Positions 18,093 to 28,055 are shown, counted from the stretch's first letter. The stretch is 64,000 nt of DNA from Novosphingobium sp. EMRT-2 (GCF_005145025.1 NZ_CP039695.1:1545501-1609500), one strand, 5' to 3'. Made by a program: numbers and translations. Notes: a model not told the origin generated them from the sequence alone.

Positions 18093-21020
18093 ATGATCCG
18101 CATGCCTTCCGCTTCGCCGTTCGTCTCCACCTCCGCCCTGGCCACCGCCATCGCCGCCGCTCTCGCCTTCGCCGGAGCGCAGCCGGCGCTCGCGGCGCAA
18201 CCGGCACCGCCCGAGGCAACCAAGCCCGCCCCCGTCGCCGATCTCGTCAGCCGGGTGAACATTCCCTACGAAAGCTTCACCCTGCCAAACGGCCTGCGCG
18301 TGCTGGTCAGTACCGACCGCAAAGCGCCGGTGGTGGCGGTTTCGGTGTGGTACGCGGTCGGCTCCAAGAACGAACCGAAGGGCAAGACCGGCTTCGCCCA
18401 CTTGTTCGAACACCTGATGTTCAACGGGTCCGAACATGCGCCCGGCGATTTCTTCGAACCGCTGCAGCAGGTCGGCGCGACCGACATGAACGGCACGACG
18501 TGGTTCGACCGCACCAACTATTTCGAGACCGTGCCGACGGCCGCGCTCGACCGCACGCTGATGCTGGAAAGCGACCGCATGGGCTACCTGCTGGGCGCGG
18601 TCACCCAGGAAAAGCTCGATAACCAGCGCAGCGTCGTTCAGAACGAGAAGCGGCAGGGCGATAACCAGCCGTTCGGCATGGTCGAGTACGAGGAGCTGGA
18701 GACGCTCTATCCCTCGGGCCATCCCTATCACCATTCCACCATCGGCTCGATGGACGACCTGAACTCGGCCTCGCTCGAAGACGTCAAAGGCTGGTTCCGC
18801 GACCACTACGGCCCGAACAACGCCATCCTCGTGCTGGCGGGCGACATCAATCTCGCCACGGCCAAGGCCAAGGTCGCCAGATGGTTCGGCGCCATTCCCG
18901 CCGGCCCGGCGGTGCAGCCGGTGTCCGTGCCGGTGCCCACGTTGCCCGCGCCGGTCAGCAAGACGATCAAGGATCAGATCGCCACCACCCGCATCTACCG
19001 CGTCTGGACGATCCCCGGCCTCGACAACCCGGAATACCTGCCGCTGCAGATGGCGGGCGCGGTTCTTGGCGGGCTTGCCAGCTCGCGGCTCGATGACGCG
19101 CTCGTCCGGCAGCAGCAGCTTGCCGTCGCGGTCTCGGCGAGTACCTCGATCTTCGCGCAGGGCGGGCAGTTCGAGGTCTTTGCCGACGTGAAGCCCGGCA
19201 CCGATCCGGCGAAGGTCAGCGCCGCGCTCGATGCCGAAGTGGCGCGGTTCCTTGCCCAAGGGCCGACGCAGGACGAACTGGAACGCGCCGCGACGACCTT
19301 CGCCGCCGGGCAGATCCGCGCGCTGGAATCGGTGGGCGGCGGCAACGGCAAGGCGCCGACGCTGGCCGAAGGCCTGCTCTACCAGCGCGATGCCGGCGCC
19401 TATCGCAAGGAACTGAACGCCGCCGCCGCGCTCACGCCCGCGCAGGTGCGCGACGTGACCCGGAAATGGCTTTCGCGTCCCACATTCGCGCTGACCGTGG
19501 AACCGGGAACGCGCACCGAAGGCGGCGAACACCGTGGCGGTTTCCTGACCGATCCCAAGAGCCCGTCCGCCCGCCCCGCCTTCTGGCGCGATCCGCGCTT
19601 TGCGGATGGTTCGGCATCGGGCGCGGGCGTAAGCGCGCCCGACCGGTCGGAGCTTCCCCCCGTGGGGCAGCTCAGCCCGCTGGTGTTCCCAAAGATCGAA
19701 CGCGCCACCCTGCCCAACGGGATGAAGGTCTATTTCGCCCGTCGCGCCGACGTGCCGGCGGTATCGGTGCGCGTGAGCTTCGACGCCGGCTATGCCGCCG
19801 ATCCCAAGAACGCGCTCGGCACCGAAGCGCTGCTGCTCAAGCTGATGAACGAAGGCACGACCACGCTCGATTCCTCGGCGTTCGCGCGAGCACGCGAACG
19901 GCTGGGCGCCAGCATCTCGGGAAGCGCGAACCCCGATACCACGTCGTTCCAGCTCGATGCGGTTACGCCCAATCTCGCTGCCTCACTGGGGTTGCTGGCG
20001 GACTATATCCAGCATCCGGCGCTGGATACCCGCGAACTCGAGCGCGTGCGTGCCCAGCAACTCACGGCGATCAGCGGCGAGATGAAGGACCCCACGTCGC
20101 TGGCGTTCCGGGTGCTTTACCCCACGCTCTACGGGCCGCAGCACCCCTATGGCATTCCCGCCACCGGAACCGGCGATCCGGCCGTCGTCGCGCGCCTCTC
20201 GCGCGATGATCTGGCCACGTTCCACAAGCGGTGGTTCCGCCCGGATACCGCCAGCGTCTTCGTGGTCGGCGATACCACGCTGGCCGAAGTCACCAAACTG
20301 CTGGAAAAGAGCTTCGGCGCCTGGAAAGCGCCGGCCGAACCCGCCCCGGTCAAGAACTTCGCGGTGCCGGTTCCCGTCCAGAAGCCGCGCATCATCCTGA
20401 TAGACCGGCCCGCCTCCCCTCAATCCGTCATCATGACGGGCGAAGTGCTGGACGCGAAGGGCACCGACGACTTGCTGGCGCTGCGCACCGCCAACGACAT
20501 CTTCGGCGGCAACTTCCTCTCACGCATCAACACCAACCTGCGCGAAACCAAGGGCTGGTCCTATGGCGTGTCGAGCGGCGTGGTCGACCGGGAAGACCGC
20601 GTCCCCTTCCGCATCATCGCGCCGGTGCAGACCGACCAGACCGGCCCCGCCATTGCCGAACTGCGCAAGGAACTCACCAGCTTCCTCGGCGCGAAGGGCG
20701 TCACCGCCGACGAGATCAAGTGGTCTACCAGCGGCAGCGCGCGTGAACTGCCCGGCATGTTCGAAACCTCGCGCTCGGTACTCGATGGCGTGAGTTCGAT
20801 CATCGAAAACAAGCGGCCCGACAACTACTACGAAACGCTCGCCGGCCGCTATGGCAGCATGACCGCGCAGCAGGCGGACGCCGCCGCCCGCGCCGCAATC
20901 TCGGCCGACAAGCTGGTCTATGTGGTGGTGGGCGATGCAGCCAAGGTGCGGCCACAACTGGAAGCGTTGGGCCTGCCAGTCGAATCGCTTGCTATTGACA
21001 GCAATGTAGGTAGCAAATGA
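18093..21020 (+). CDS. M16 family zinc metallopeptidase, two-domain, exported
   Basis: The product has 975 residues. A signal peptide (about 1-35) is followed by two M16 halves. The N-terminal half has the inverted zinc motif HLFEH, giving His103, Glu106 (catalytic) and His107, and a distal Glu185 in QNEKRQ. The C-terminal half (from about residue 530, IERATLPNGMKVYFARR) lacks HxxEH and should be the inactive partner. Such proteins degrade peptides in the periplasm or outer membrane. The gene follows a TonB receptor but is separated from it by hairpins. Confidence 0.92.
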   Translation: MIRMPSASPFVSTSALATAIAAALAFAGAQPALAAQPAPPEATKPAPVADLVSRVNIPYESFTLPNGLRVLVSTDRKAPVVAVSVWYAVGSKNEPKGKTGFAHLFEHLMFNGSEHAPGDFFEPLQQVGATDMNGTTWFDRTNYFETVPTAALDRTLMLESDRMGYLLGAVTQEKLDNQRSVVQNEKRQGDNQPFGMVEYEELETLYPSGHPYHHSTIGSMDDLNSASLEDVKGWFRDHYGPNNAILVLAGDINLATAKAKVARWFGAIPAGPAVQPVSVPVPTLPAPVSKTIKDQIATTRIYRVWTIPGLDNPEYLPLQMAGAVLGGLASSRLDDALVRQQQLAVAVSASTSIFAQGGQFEVFADVKPGTDPAKVSAALDAEVARFLAQGPTQDELERAATTFAAGQIRALESVGGGNGKAPTLAEGLLYQRDAGAYRKELNAAAALTPAQVRDVTRKWLSRPTFALTVEPGTRTEGGEHRGGFLTDPKSPSARPAFWRDPRFADGSASGAGVSAPDRSELPPVGQLSPLVFPKIERATLPNGMKVYFARRADVPAVSVRVSFDAGYAADPKNALGTEALLLKLMNEGTTTLDSSAFARARERLGASISGSANPDTTSFQLDAVTPNLAASLGLLADYIQHPALDTRELERVRAQQLTAISGEMKDPTSLAFRVLYPTLYGPQHPYGIPATGTGDPAVVARLSRDDLATFHKRWFRPDTASVFVVGDTTLAEVTKLLEKSFGAWKAPAEPAPVKNFAVPVPVQKPRIILIDRPASPQSVIMTGEVLDAKGTDDLLALRTANDIFGGNFLSRINTNLRETKGWSYGVSSGVVDREDRVPFRIIAPVQTDQTGPAIAELRKELTSFLGAKGVTADEIKWSTSGSARELPGMFETSRSVLDGVSSIIENKRPDNYYETLAGRYGSMTAQQADAAARAAISADKLVYVVVGDAAKVRPQLEALGLPVESLAIDSNVGSK

Positions 21021-21067
21021 AAGGGCGTCGCCGGCGCTTGCCGGCGGGCCGTTAACGGGAGAGAACC

Positions 21068-21364
21068 ATGTCTGTTGCCGGTACCTATGATTGCGTGACC
21101 AAGACGCCGATGGGCGATCAGTCGAGCAAGTTCACCGTCGAAGTCAGCGGCGATACCTTCACCGGCAGCAACGCCGGCCCCACCGGCACGATGGCGGTGG
21201 AAAACGGCAAGGTCGATGGCAACACGCTGACCTGGCAGATGAAGATGACCGTGCCGATGCCGATGACGCTGGACTGCAAGGCCACCGTCGATGGCGATAC
21301 GCTGACCGGTTCGGTCACCGCCGGCATGTTCGGCACCTTCCCGATGAACGGGACGCGCGCCTGA
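21068..21364 (+). CDS. small beta-rich hypothetical protein
   Basis: The product has 98 residues and alternating-strand composition: GTYDCVTKTPMG, then FTVEVSGDTFTGS, GKVDGNTLTWQMK, ATVDGDTLTGSV. The repeats of VxGxTxTG suggest an internally repeated beta sheet or small barrel. No signal peptide and no recognised function. GGGAGAG precedes the ATG. It lies 47 bp after the peptidase gene and ahead of a strong hairpin, so it may share that transcript. Confidence 0.7.
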   Translation: MSVAGTYDCVTKTPMGDQSSKFTVEVSGDTFTGSNAGPTGTMAVENGKVDGNTLTWQMKMTVPMPMTLDCKATVDGDTLTGSVTAGMFGTFPMNGTRA

Positions 21365-21385
21365 ACGAAGGCACCACGATTCCTT

Positions 21386-21418
21386 ACGCGGATGGGCGCA
21401 ACTTGCGTCCATCCGCGT
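21386..21418 (+). terminator. strong hairpin after the 98-residue protein gene
   Basis: ACGCGGATGG (21386-21395) pairs with CCATCCGCGT (21409-21418), and CGCAA/TTGCG extends the stem inside. There is no T tract, so it may be a processing or attenuation hairpin and not a strict intrinsic terminator. Confidence 0.55.
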
Positions 21419-21527
21419 CGTCGTGAAGATGGTGCCAATCAGCGTAATGCGCGGCAAACGCGGTAAGTAAAATCGGCATTGTTGGCTTTCCCCCACAGGT
21501 ATACTGGGCGTTGCAGGGGGTTCGACG

Positions 21528-22172
21528 ATGCGGACGATTTTATGGGCCTTGGCGGCCGTTTTGGCGCCGCAGAATGCGGCGTACGCGGCAGACAGCACCG
21601 CCGACACCGCCGCCGCCCCTTGTGAATTGCATGTGTGGCCATCCGGCCCGTTGCGCTCTACCTATTATGGCTGGGTACATGGCGGCATCGTCGATGGCTC
21701 CGTGCAGGGCCGTCCGGGGTATCCGAAACTGCCTGATCAGCCGTTGACCACCGCGCGACAGGTGGAAATCCTGAACAGCCAGGATCTGCCAGCCATCCTC
21801 GGCTTGCTCGGCTTCCGGACGGTGCTGCACGATCAGCCGCTGGAAAGCCGCGTGTTGCGTGGCACCGTTGGCCGCATTCTCGCGAACAGTCCCCCCTGCT
21901 ACGCGGAACTCGCCATCGATGACGTCTTCTTTCAGGCAGATGTCTTCAGCGGTGCCTATCTCAAGACGCTCGTGCGCTTCCGCAGATTTGACGCCGGCGA
22001 TACGCCGACCCGCTCGTTCGGCACGATTGCGACCGAGAAACTCAACCAGTTCCCGCCGGCAAAAAGCGATGCGGACCCCGCGGATGCTGTCGCCGAACTG
22101 TCTGCGGCCTTTGGCAAAAGCCTGACCGATTTCGGCAGGATGCTGGCCGCCCCGCCGAAGCGCAAACATTGA
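21528..22172 (+). CDS. secreted hypothetical protein, CELHxWP family (copy 1)
   Basis: The product has 214 residues with a signal peptide (1-20, ending AYA). The mature region starts with CELHVWPSG and contains PPCYAELAIDDVFFQADVF, followed by LKTLVRFRRFDAGD. The same blocks occur in the next gene, so the two are paralogues. The two cysteines (CELH and PCY) are conserved between them and may form a disulfide. No known family was recognised. It is probably periplasmic or surface exposed. Confidence 0.7.
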   Translation: MRTILWALAAVLAPQNAAYAADSTADTAAAPCELHVWPSGPLRSTYYGWVHGGIVDGSVQGRPGYPKLPDQPLTTARQVEILNSQDLPAILGLLGFRTVLHDQPLESRVLRGTVGRILANSPPCYAELAIDDVFFQADVFSGAYLKTLVRFRRFDAGDTPTRSFGTIATEKLNQFPPAKSDADPADAVAELSAAFGKSLTDFGRMLAAPPKRKH

Positions 22173-22198
22173 CCGAACCAGGATAAGAGGGGGTACGA

Positions 22199-22951
22199 AT
22201 GAAATATCCAGGCCTTGTGCTCGGAACGATGCTGCTTGCCGGCAGCGTGCAGCACGCCTGCGCACAGGAACAGGGGTCGGCGACTACCCCGGCGGCGGTC
22301 GCGCCGGATCAGACCGCCACGGCTCAACCCGCTCCGGCTCCGGTCGAGGTCATTGCGCATCCCCCTGCTGATGTCGCGGCGGATGGGTGCGAACTGCATA
22401 TCTGGCCCGCGCAACGAATGACCTCGATGACGACCGGCCTGCTGGGCGGAGGCTTGCTGGATGCGGCGATTCACGGCAACCGGGATGCCACCAACCGCAC
22501 GCTGCTGGCCAGCGCCCTCGACAGTCCGAGCCAGCTGGATGCGCTGCAGGCGCTGGATCTGCGGACGGAACTGAAGCTGACGCCCGGCACCACGATCATC
22601 ACGCATTCGCAACCGGTCGACCGCCACACCATGAACTCGGTCAAGACACGGCGCGGGGAATCGCCAAGCAAGTGCTATTCCGAGCTGATCGTGGCTGACG
22701 TCTCCTACCAGAAAGCCGCCATTTACGGTCGTTCGCTGCGAACCCTGTTCATGGTTCGCGATTTCGGGGCCGGCGAGAAGATCGCCTTCGAATACAAGGC
22801 CTGGGGCGGCAACGGCCTGAAACTGTTTCCACCCAAGGAAGGTGAAGACGCCGTGGCCGCGCTCGACGAGCTGGTCTCCGTGTTCAAGAAGAACTTCCAG
22901 GAATACGCCAACAACGAACGCAAGGCGCCACGCACGCCGGCCAAATCCTGA
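22199..22951 (+). CDS. secreted hypothetical protein, CELHxWP family (copy 2)
   Basis: The product has 250 residues. A signal peptide (1-22, ending HACAQ) is followed by a Pro/Ala-rich linker to about residue 60. CELHIWPAQ, SKCYSELIVADVSYQ and LRTLFMVRDFGAG align with the preceding protein. GGLLGGGLLDAAIHG is glycine-rich. It lies 26 bp after copy 1, so the pair is probably co-transcribed. Function unknown. The shared cysteines and the matching order of motifs support tandem duplication followed by divergence. Confidence 0.7.
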   Translation: MKYPGLVLGTMLLAGSVQHACAQEQGSATTPAAVAPDQTATAQPAPAPVEVIAHPPADVAADGCELHIWPAQRMTSMTTGLLGGGLLDAAIHGNRDATNRTLLASALDSPSQLDALQALDLRTELKLTPGTTIITHSQPVDRHTMNSVKTRRGESPSKCYSELIVADVSYQKAAIYGRSLRTLFMVRDFGAGEKIAFEYKAWGGNGLKLFPPKEGEDAVAALDELVSVFKKNFQEYANNERKAPRTPAKS

Positions 22952-22960
22952 TTGATGGGT

Positions 22961-22985
22961 TCCGGCCCGCGCAGCGCGGGCCGGA
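22961..22985. terminator. bidirectional terminator-like palindrome
   Basis: TCCGGCCCGCGC (22961-22972) pairs with the following GCGCGGGCCGGA (22974-22985) with almost no loop. It lies between the convergent CELHxWP copy 2 gene and gatB. Confidence 0.6.
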
Positions 22986-22988
22986 GCG

Positions 22989-24482
22989 TTACCCCAGCTT
23001 CTTCTTCAGCAGTTCGTTGACCATCTGCGGGTTGGCCTTGCCCTGCATGGCCTTCATCGTCTGGCCCACGAAGAAGCCGAATAGCGCTTCCTTGCCGCCG
23101 CGGTACTGTTCGACCTTGTCGGCATTGTCGGCCAGCACCTTGTCCACCACCGCCTCGATCGCGCCGGTGTCGCTGGTCTGCTTCAGGCCCTCGCGCTCGA
23201 CGATCGCCGCCGCGCCGTCGCCCGTCTCCAGCATCTTTTCGAGCACCTGCTTGGCGATCGAGCCGGAAATCGTGCCATCGCCCACCAGGGCCAGCAGTTC
23301 GGCCGCGCCTTCGGGGCTGACCGGCGAATCCTCAAGGCCCCGGCCCAGCTTGTTGAGCGCGCCGAACAGTTCGGAGGTCAGCCAGTTGGCCGCCTGCTTC
23401 GCCACGTCGGCTTCGCCCTTGCCCTGCTTGCCCGCGCTTTCGGCCAGCAGCTTCTCGAACCAGCGCGCGGTTTCCACGTCGGCGGTCAGCACGCCGGCGT
23501 TGTAGGGGGACAGGCCCAGCACGGTTTCGTAGCGGTGGCGCTTGGCGTCCGGCAGTTCGGGCAGGCTGGCGCGGCATTCCTCCAGAAACGCATCGTCCAG
23601 TTCCAGCGGCAGCAGGTCCGGATCGGGGAAGTAGCGGTAATCGTGCGCGTCTTCCTTCGACCGCATCGAGCGGGTGGAGCCGCTGTCCGGATCGAACAGG
23701 CGCGTTTCCTGCACGATCTTGCCGCCGCTCTCCAGCACATCGACCTGGCGGTTCGCCTCGTGCTCGATCGCCTGCATGACGAAACGCACCGAATTGACGT
23801 TCTTGGTCTCGGTGCGCGTGCCGAACGGCTCGCCGGGCTTGCGCACCGAGACGTTGACGTCGGCGCGCATCGAGCCCTGATCCATGTTGCCGTCGCACGA
23901 TCCGACATAGCGCAGGATCGTGCGCAGCTTGGTGAGATAGGCCCCCGCCTCCGCCGGCGAGCGCATGTCGGGCCGGCTGACGATCTCCATCAGCGCCACG
24001 CCCGAGCGATTCAAGTCCACGTAGGACATCGTCGGGTGCTGATCGTGCATCAGCTTGCCCGCATCCTGCTCCACGTGGATGCGCTCGATGCCGATGGTCT
24101 TGGTGCTTTCGGGGTCCTTGTCGTCGAGCTGGATCTCGATCGTGCCCTCGCCCACCAGCGGGTGATAGAGCTGGCTGATCTGGTAGCCCTGCGGCAGGTC
24201 CGCGTAGAAGTAGTTCTTGCGGTCGAAGCGCGACCATCTGTTGATCTGCGCGTTGATCGCCATGCCCGTGCGCACCGCCTGGCGGATGCATTCGCGGTTG
24301 GGCACCGGCAGCATCCCCGGCATCGCAGCGTCAACGAGGCTGACCTGGCTGTTCGGCTCGGCCCCGAAGGCCGTGGCCGATCCCGAGAACAGCTTGGCGT
24401 TGGACGTGACCTGCGCATGGACTTCGAGGCCGATCACGACCTCCCATTCCCCCGTTGCGCCCTGAATGCGATAGCTGCTCAT
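22989..24482 (-). CDS. gatB: Asp-tRNA(Asn)/Glu-tRNA(Gln) amidotransferase subunit B
   Basis: The product has 497 residues with the GatB catalytic region ([13 protein letters not shown] at the start, [31 protein letters not shown]) and a C-terminal YqeY-like tail ending [11 protein letters not shown]. It activates the misacylated tRNA and accepts ammonia from GatA, forming Gln-tRNA(Gln) or Asn-tRNA(Asn). It is the last gene of the gatCAB operon, separated from gatA by a 94-bp spacer that holds a REP-like palindrome. Confidence 0.96.
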   Translation of the reverse strand: MSSYRIQGATGEWEVVIGLEVHAQVTSNAKLFSGSATAFGAEPNSQVSLVDAAMPGMLPVPNRECIRQAVRTGMAINAQINRWSRFDRKNYFYADLPQGYQISQLYHPLVGEGTIEIQLDDKDPESTKTIGIERIHVEQDAGKLMHDQHPTMSYVDLNRSGVALMEIVSRPDMRSPAEAGAYLTKLRTILRYVGSCDGNMDQGSMRADVNVSVRKPGEPFGTRTETKNVNSVRFVMQAIEHEANRQVDVLESGGKIVQETRLFDPDSGSTRSMRSKEDAHDYRYFPDPDLLPLELDDAFLEECRASLPELPDAKRHRYETVLGLSPYNAGVLTADVETARWFEKLLAESAGKQGKGEADVAKQAANWLTSELFGALNKLGRGLEDSPVSPEGAAELLALVGDGTISGSIAKQVLEKMLETGDGAAAIVEREGLKQTSDTGAIEAVVDKVLADNADKVEQYRGGKEALFGFFVGQTMKAMQGKANPQMVNELLKKKLG

Positions 24483-24493
24483 CTCGTTCTTCC

Positions 24494-24573
24494 GTCATCC
24501 CCGCGCACGCTGGGATCTCGTTGATCTGGGTCGGACCTTCAGGCCCGAGACCCCGGCTTACGCCGGGGTGACG
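24494..24573. repeat. REP-like palindromic element between gatA and gatB
   Basis: GTCATCCCCGCGCACGCTGG at 24494 is matched in inverted form by CCGGCTTACGCCGGGGTGAC near 24553-24572, with ATCTCG and CGAGA inside. It is the familiar extragenic palindrome found in many copies in sphingomonad genomes. It occupies almost the whole gatA-gatB spacer. Confidence 0.7.
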
Positions 24574-24576
24574 CGA

Positions 24577-26073
24577 TTACCACCACTTCTCCGGCTTGGC
24601 CGCGAACCCCGCGCGTTGCTCGATCGCGAGTCCGGCGTTCAGCACGCCCTGTTCGTCGAAGGCCTTGCCGATGATCTGCAGGCCCAGCGGCAGCCCGTTG
24701 CGGTCCAGCCCCGCCGGCACCGACATCGCCGGCAGGCCGGCAAGGCTGGCGGGCACCGAGAACACGTCGTTCAGGTACATCGCGAGCGGATCGTCGCTCT
24801 TTTCGCCCAGCGCGAAGGCGGTGGTCGGCGCGGTCGGCGCCAGGATCACGTCGACTTCGGTGAAGGCGTTCTTGAAGTCGTGGCTGATCAGCGTGCGGAC
24901 CTTCTGCGCCTGCGTGTAATAGGCGTCGTAGAACCCGGCCGAGAGCACATAGGTGCCGATCAGGATGCGACGCTTGACCTCCGCGCCGAACCCGGCCGCG
25001 CGCGTGGCGGCGTACATGTCCTGCAGGTTCGCGCCATCGGGCAGTTCGCGCAGGCCATAGCGCACACCATCGTACCGCGCGAGGTTGGACGAGGCTTCGG
25101 CCGGCGCGATGATGTAGTAGGTCGGCAGCGCATACTTGGTGTGCGGCAGCGAGATGTCGACGATCTCCGCGCCCGCTTCCTTCAGCCAGGCGATGCCATC
25201 GTCCCACGATTTCGCGACGTCCGGGTCCATGCCGTCCATGCGGTATTCGCGCGGGATGCCGACCTTCTTGCCCCGCAGGTCGCCCGAGAGCGCCTCTTCC
25301 CAGGCGGGCACCGGCAGGTCGAGGCTGGTCGCGTCCTTGGGATCGAACCCGGCCATCGCTTCCAGCATGATCGCGCAATCGCGCACGTCGCGCGCCATCG
25401 GCCCGGCCTGATCGAGCGAGCTGGCGAAGGCCACGATGCCCCAGCGCGAGCAGCGGCCATAGGTTGGCTTGATACCCGAAATGCCGGTGAAGGCCGCCGG
25501 CTGGCGGATCGAACCGCCGGTGTCGGTTCCGGTCGCGGCCGGGGCCAGACGCGCGGCGACGGCGGCCGACGAACCGCCCGACGAACCGCCGGGCGCCAGC
25601 GGCGCGGTATCGCCCGGGCGGCGCCAGGGCGAAATCACGTTGCCGAAAGCACTGGTCTCGTTCGACGAACCCATCGCGAACTGATCGAGGTTCAGCTTGC
25701 CCAGCATCCCCGCGCCGGCATCCCACAGCTTGCTGCTGACGGTGCTTTCGTACTCGGGCGTGAAGCCTTCGAGGATATGGCTGGCGGCGGTGGTCTGCAC
25801 GCCCTTGGTGGCGAACAGGTCCTTCATGCCAATGGGCACGCCCGCCATCTTACCCAGCGGCTTGCCGGCGGCGCGATCGGCATCGACCTTCGCGGCGGCT
25901 TCCAGCGCCTTTTCGGGCGTGGTGAGGATGAAGGCGTTGAGCGCGGGCTGCGCCGCCGCCACCGCCGCGTTGAACGCGGTGGCGACTTCGGTGGCGGTAA
26001 ATGCACCCTTGGCCACACCTTCGCGGATGGCGGCGATGCCCAGTTCGGTCAGTTCGTTTGCGGTATTGGACAT
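24577..26073 (-). CDS. gatA: Asp-tRNA(Asn)/Glu-tRNA(Gln) amidotransferase subunit A
   Basis: The product has 498 residues of the amidase signature family. The catalytic Lys lies in [10 protein letters not shown], and the Ser pair lies in the Gly/Ser-rich [17 protein letters not shown] and [11 protein letters not shown] segments. It hydrolyses glutamine and delivers ammonia to GatB. Its start codon overlaps the gatC stop by one base (TAATG), so the two are translationally coupled. Confidence 0.96.
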   Translation of the reverse strand: MSNTANELTELGIAAIREGVAKGAFTATEVATAFNAAVAAAQPALNAFILTTPEKALEAAAKVDADRAAGKPLGKMAGVPIGMKDLFATKGVQTTAASHILEGFTPEYESTVSSKLWDAGAGMLGKLNLDQFAMGSSNETSAFGNVISPWRRPGDTAPLAPGGSSGGSSAAVAARLAPAATGTDTGGSIRQPAAFTGISGIKPTYGRCSRWGIVAFASSLDQAGPMARDVRDCAIMLEAMAGFDPKDATSLDLPVPAWEEALSGDLRGKKVGIPREYRMDGMDPDVAKSWDDGIAWLKEAGAEIVDISLPHTKYALPTYYIIAPAEASSNLARYDGVRYGLRELPDGANLQDMYAATRAAGFGAEVKRRILIGTYVLSAGFYDAYYTQAQKVRTLISHDFKNAFTEVDVILAPTAPTTAFALGEKSDDPLAMYLNDVFSVPASLAGLPAMSVPAGLDRNGLPLGLQIIGKAFDEQGVLNAGLAIEQRAGFAAKPEKWW

Positions 26074-26375
26074 TACTCGATCACCTTGGGCACGCCGAAG
26101 AAGCCGTGTTCGGCCGCCGGCGCATTGGCCAGCACCGCATCGCGAATGCCGCCGCCGGTCAGCGGATCGGCGTTCACCACGTCATCGCGCAGGCGCAGGG
26201 TATTGGGGATCACGGCCGTCATCGGTTCGATGCCGGCAACGTCCACTTCGCCCAGCTGCTCGACCCAGGCGAGAATGCCGTTGAGTTCGGGGACCATCGC
26301 CTCAAGCTCCGGTTCGGTAACCTTGAGGCGGGCCAGCGAGGCGATCTTCGCCACCGTGGCGGTATCTACGGACAT
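26073..26375 (-). CDS. gatC: Asp-tRNA(Asn)/Glu-tRNA(Gln) amidotransferase subunit C
   Basis: The product has 100 residues ([21 protein letters not shown], ending GVPKVIE), the normal GatC length. It stabilises GatA-GatB. An in-frame upstream ATG would run through the fkpA terminator and is not used. It is the first gene of gatCAB. The spacing to the upstream terminator leaves very little room for a separate promoter. Confidence 0.93.
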   Translation of the reverse strand: MSVDTATVAKIASLARLKVTEPELEAMVPELNGILAWVEQLGEVDVAGIEPMTAVIPNTLRLRDDVVNADPLTGGGIRDAVLANAPAAEHGFFGVPKVIE

Positions 26376-26400
26376 GGGATTTCCCTGCCTTGGACAAACG

Positions 26401-26443
26401 AAAAAACAAAGGACGCCGCGCGCTAGCATCGCGCGCGGCGTCC
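26401..26443 (-). terminator. intrinsic terminator of the FKBP gene
   Basis: On the minus strand a 12-bp stem GGACGCCGCGCG/CGCGCGGCGTCC (26411-26422 and 26432-26443) is followed by TTTGTTTTTT (26410-26401). This is a classic Rho-independent terminator, about 30 bp after the FKBP stop and 25 bp before gatC. Confidence 0.9.
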
Positions 26444-26470
26444 TTCAAGCGAACGGACGGAAACGCGCGA

Positions 26471-27049
26471 TCAGCGCTGCGGGGCTTCCCCAGCGGGCGG
26501 CGCGCCATGCGGGCCACCGTGCGGACCGCCGGGCATGCCCTGCATCCCTTGCATCTGTTGCAGGACGCGCCGCTGCTGCTCCAGCTCGGCGGCGCTCTTG
26601 AAATCGATCAGTTCGACTTCGAACACCAGATCGCTGTTCGCCGGGATCACCACTTCGCCGGTGCCCTGGTTGGTCTGCGGGCGATCGCCGTAAGCATCGG
26701 CGGCCGGAATCTCGAGCCGGTACTTGCCGCCGCGCTTCATCATCTGAAGCCCCTTGGAAAAGCCGGGGATCACGCCATCGACCGGCATGGCGACACGTTC
26801 GCCGCGATCGAATTCCTTGCCGGTGGAAGCGAGCCGCCCGACATAGTTCACCAGCGCGACATCGCCCGTCTTCGGCGATTCGCCTTCACCCTGCTTGATC
26901 GCCTCGACATAGACCGCCGCAAAGTGCTGCGGCCGCGCGGCATAGGCCCCGCCGATCCCGATCAGAGCGGCCACGGCAACGCCAAGCCAGATCTTGGTGA
27001 CCGACCCCTGCGCAACAGGCTGCAGCGGAACGCGCGTGATTTCGGACAT
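26471..27049 (-). CDS. FKBP-type peptidyl-prolyl isomerase, membrane-anchored
   Basis: The product has 192 residues. One transmembrane helix near residues 19-38 (IWLGVAVAALIGIGGAYAA) is followed by an FKBP domain: VNYVGRLASTGKEFD, VIPGFSKGLQMMKRGGKYRL, IPAADAYGD and LVFEVELIDF. The tail is Met/Gly/His-rich (MQGMQGMPGGPHGG). It accelerates proline isomerisation in periplasmic or membrane proteins. The ATG at 27049 was chosen because the longer frame upstream has no membrane anchor at its N-terminus. Confidence 0.88.
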   Translation of the reverse strand: MSEITRVPLQPVAQGSVTKIWLGVAVAALIGIGGAYAARPQHFAAVYVEAIKQGEGESPKTGDVALVNYVGRLASTGKEFDRGERVAMPVDGVIPGFSKGLQMMKRGGKYRLEIPAADAYGDRPQTNQGTGEVVIPANSDLVFEVELIDFKSAAELEQQRRVLQQMQGMQGMPGGPHGGPHGAPPAGEAPQR

Positions 27050-27234
27050 TGCTTCCCCTTTTGAGCGCCCCGGTCTGAGGCTCCCCCTGCGGTAAGGCGC
27101 GAATCGCCATCGGCCGCAAAGGCCGGATGTGCGAAAGGGCGCCGCGATGACGGCGCCCCTCTTGGCCCAGCCGGGCCGTCGCGGCAAGAGGCTAGATGGC
27201 GGATGAGACCAACGTCTCTTCCGCCGCCCGAACC

Positions 27235-27441
27235 TTACTTGGCGCCGTCGCGCTCCAGCCGCTTGCGCTCCAGCTTGCGGGCGCGGCGAACGGCGGCGGC
27301 CTTTTCGCGGGCGCGCTTTTCGGAGGGCTTTTCATAGTGGCGGCGCAGCTTCATTTCGCGATACACGCCTTCACGCTGCAGCTTCTTCTTGAGCGCGCGA
27401 AGAGCCTGGTCGACATTGTTGTCGCGAACGAGAATCTGCAT
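27235..27441 (-). CDS. rpsU: 30S ribosomal protein S21
   Basis: The product has 68 residues starting [20 protein letters not shown] and ending in a Lys/Arg-rich helix, typical bS21. It joins the small ribosomal subunit and assists initiation. The frame extends upstream to 27483, but the conserved start is at 27441. It is divergent from crcB. Confidence 0.96.
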   Translation of the reverse strand: MQILVRDNNVDQALRALKKKLQREGVYREMKLRRHYEKPSEKRAREKAAAVRRARKLERKRLERDGAK

Positions 27442-27653
27442 AAACCGACACACCTCAAACAGCTTCAGGCGAGAGCCCGCCAATCATGCGGGGGTCACCG
27501 TGATTCGGGAAACACGAACGGGGCCGAATCCATGCTGGACCGGCTCCAACCGGCGGCCCGTTAGCAGTGCGCCGAACGAAAGGCAAGCAAACTCGCGCCG
27601 CGATCGTTCCCGCGCCCTTCCCCCGGAGCCGCGGAACGTCTAAGGCCGCAACC

Positions 27654-28055
27654 ATGAATTCTCCCTCCACCTTGCAGGCATCGCTGCTGGTCGCCGCTGG
27701 CGGCGCCGGCGGATCGGTGCTGCGCTATCATGCCGGCCGGCTCGTCGCGGGCATCGCCGGCCCCAACGCGGCCTTTCCCTGGCCCACCTTCTCGATCAAC
27801 GTCGCGGGCAGCCTGCTGATGGGGCTGCTGGCGGGCTGGCTCGCCCGGCATGGAACAAGTGGCGAAGCCTGGCGGCTTTTGCTGGCGGTGGGCGTGCTGG
27901 GCGGCTTCACCACATTCTCTTCGTTCAGCCTCGAAACCGCGATGCTGGTCGAGCGCGGGCTGATCGGCACGGCCACGGCTTATGCGGCGGGTTCGCTGGC
28001 GGCGGGCCTTGCCGGGCTGTTCCTGGGCCTTTTCGTGATGCGGGCGGCGGCATGA
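27654..28055 (+). CDS. crcB: fluoride ion channel CrcB/Fluc
   Basis: The product has 133 residues with four hydrophobic helices. Fluc hallmarks are GGAGGSVLRY in helix 1, FSINVAGSLLMG in helix 2 and GGFTTFSSFSLE in helix 3, the last carrying the pore Phe and Thr/Ser track. It exports fluoride as a dimer in the inner membrane. No fluoride riboswitch consensus is visible upstream. Its stop overlaps the next start (ATGA). Confidence 0.93.
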   Translation: MNSPSTLQASLLVAAGGAGGSVLRYHAGRLVAGIAGPNAAFPWPTFSINVAGSLLMGLLAGWLARHGTSGEAWRLLLAVGVLGGFTTFSSFSLETAMLVERGLIGTATAYAAGSLAAGLAGLFLGLFVMRAAA

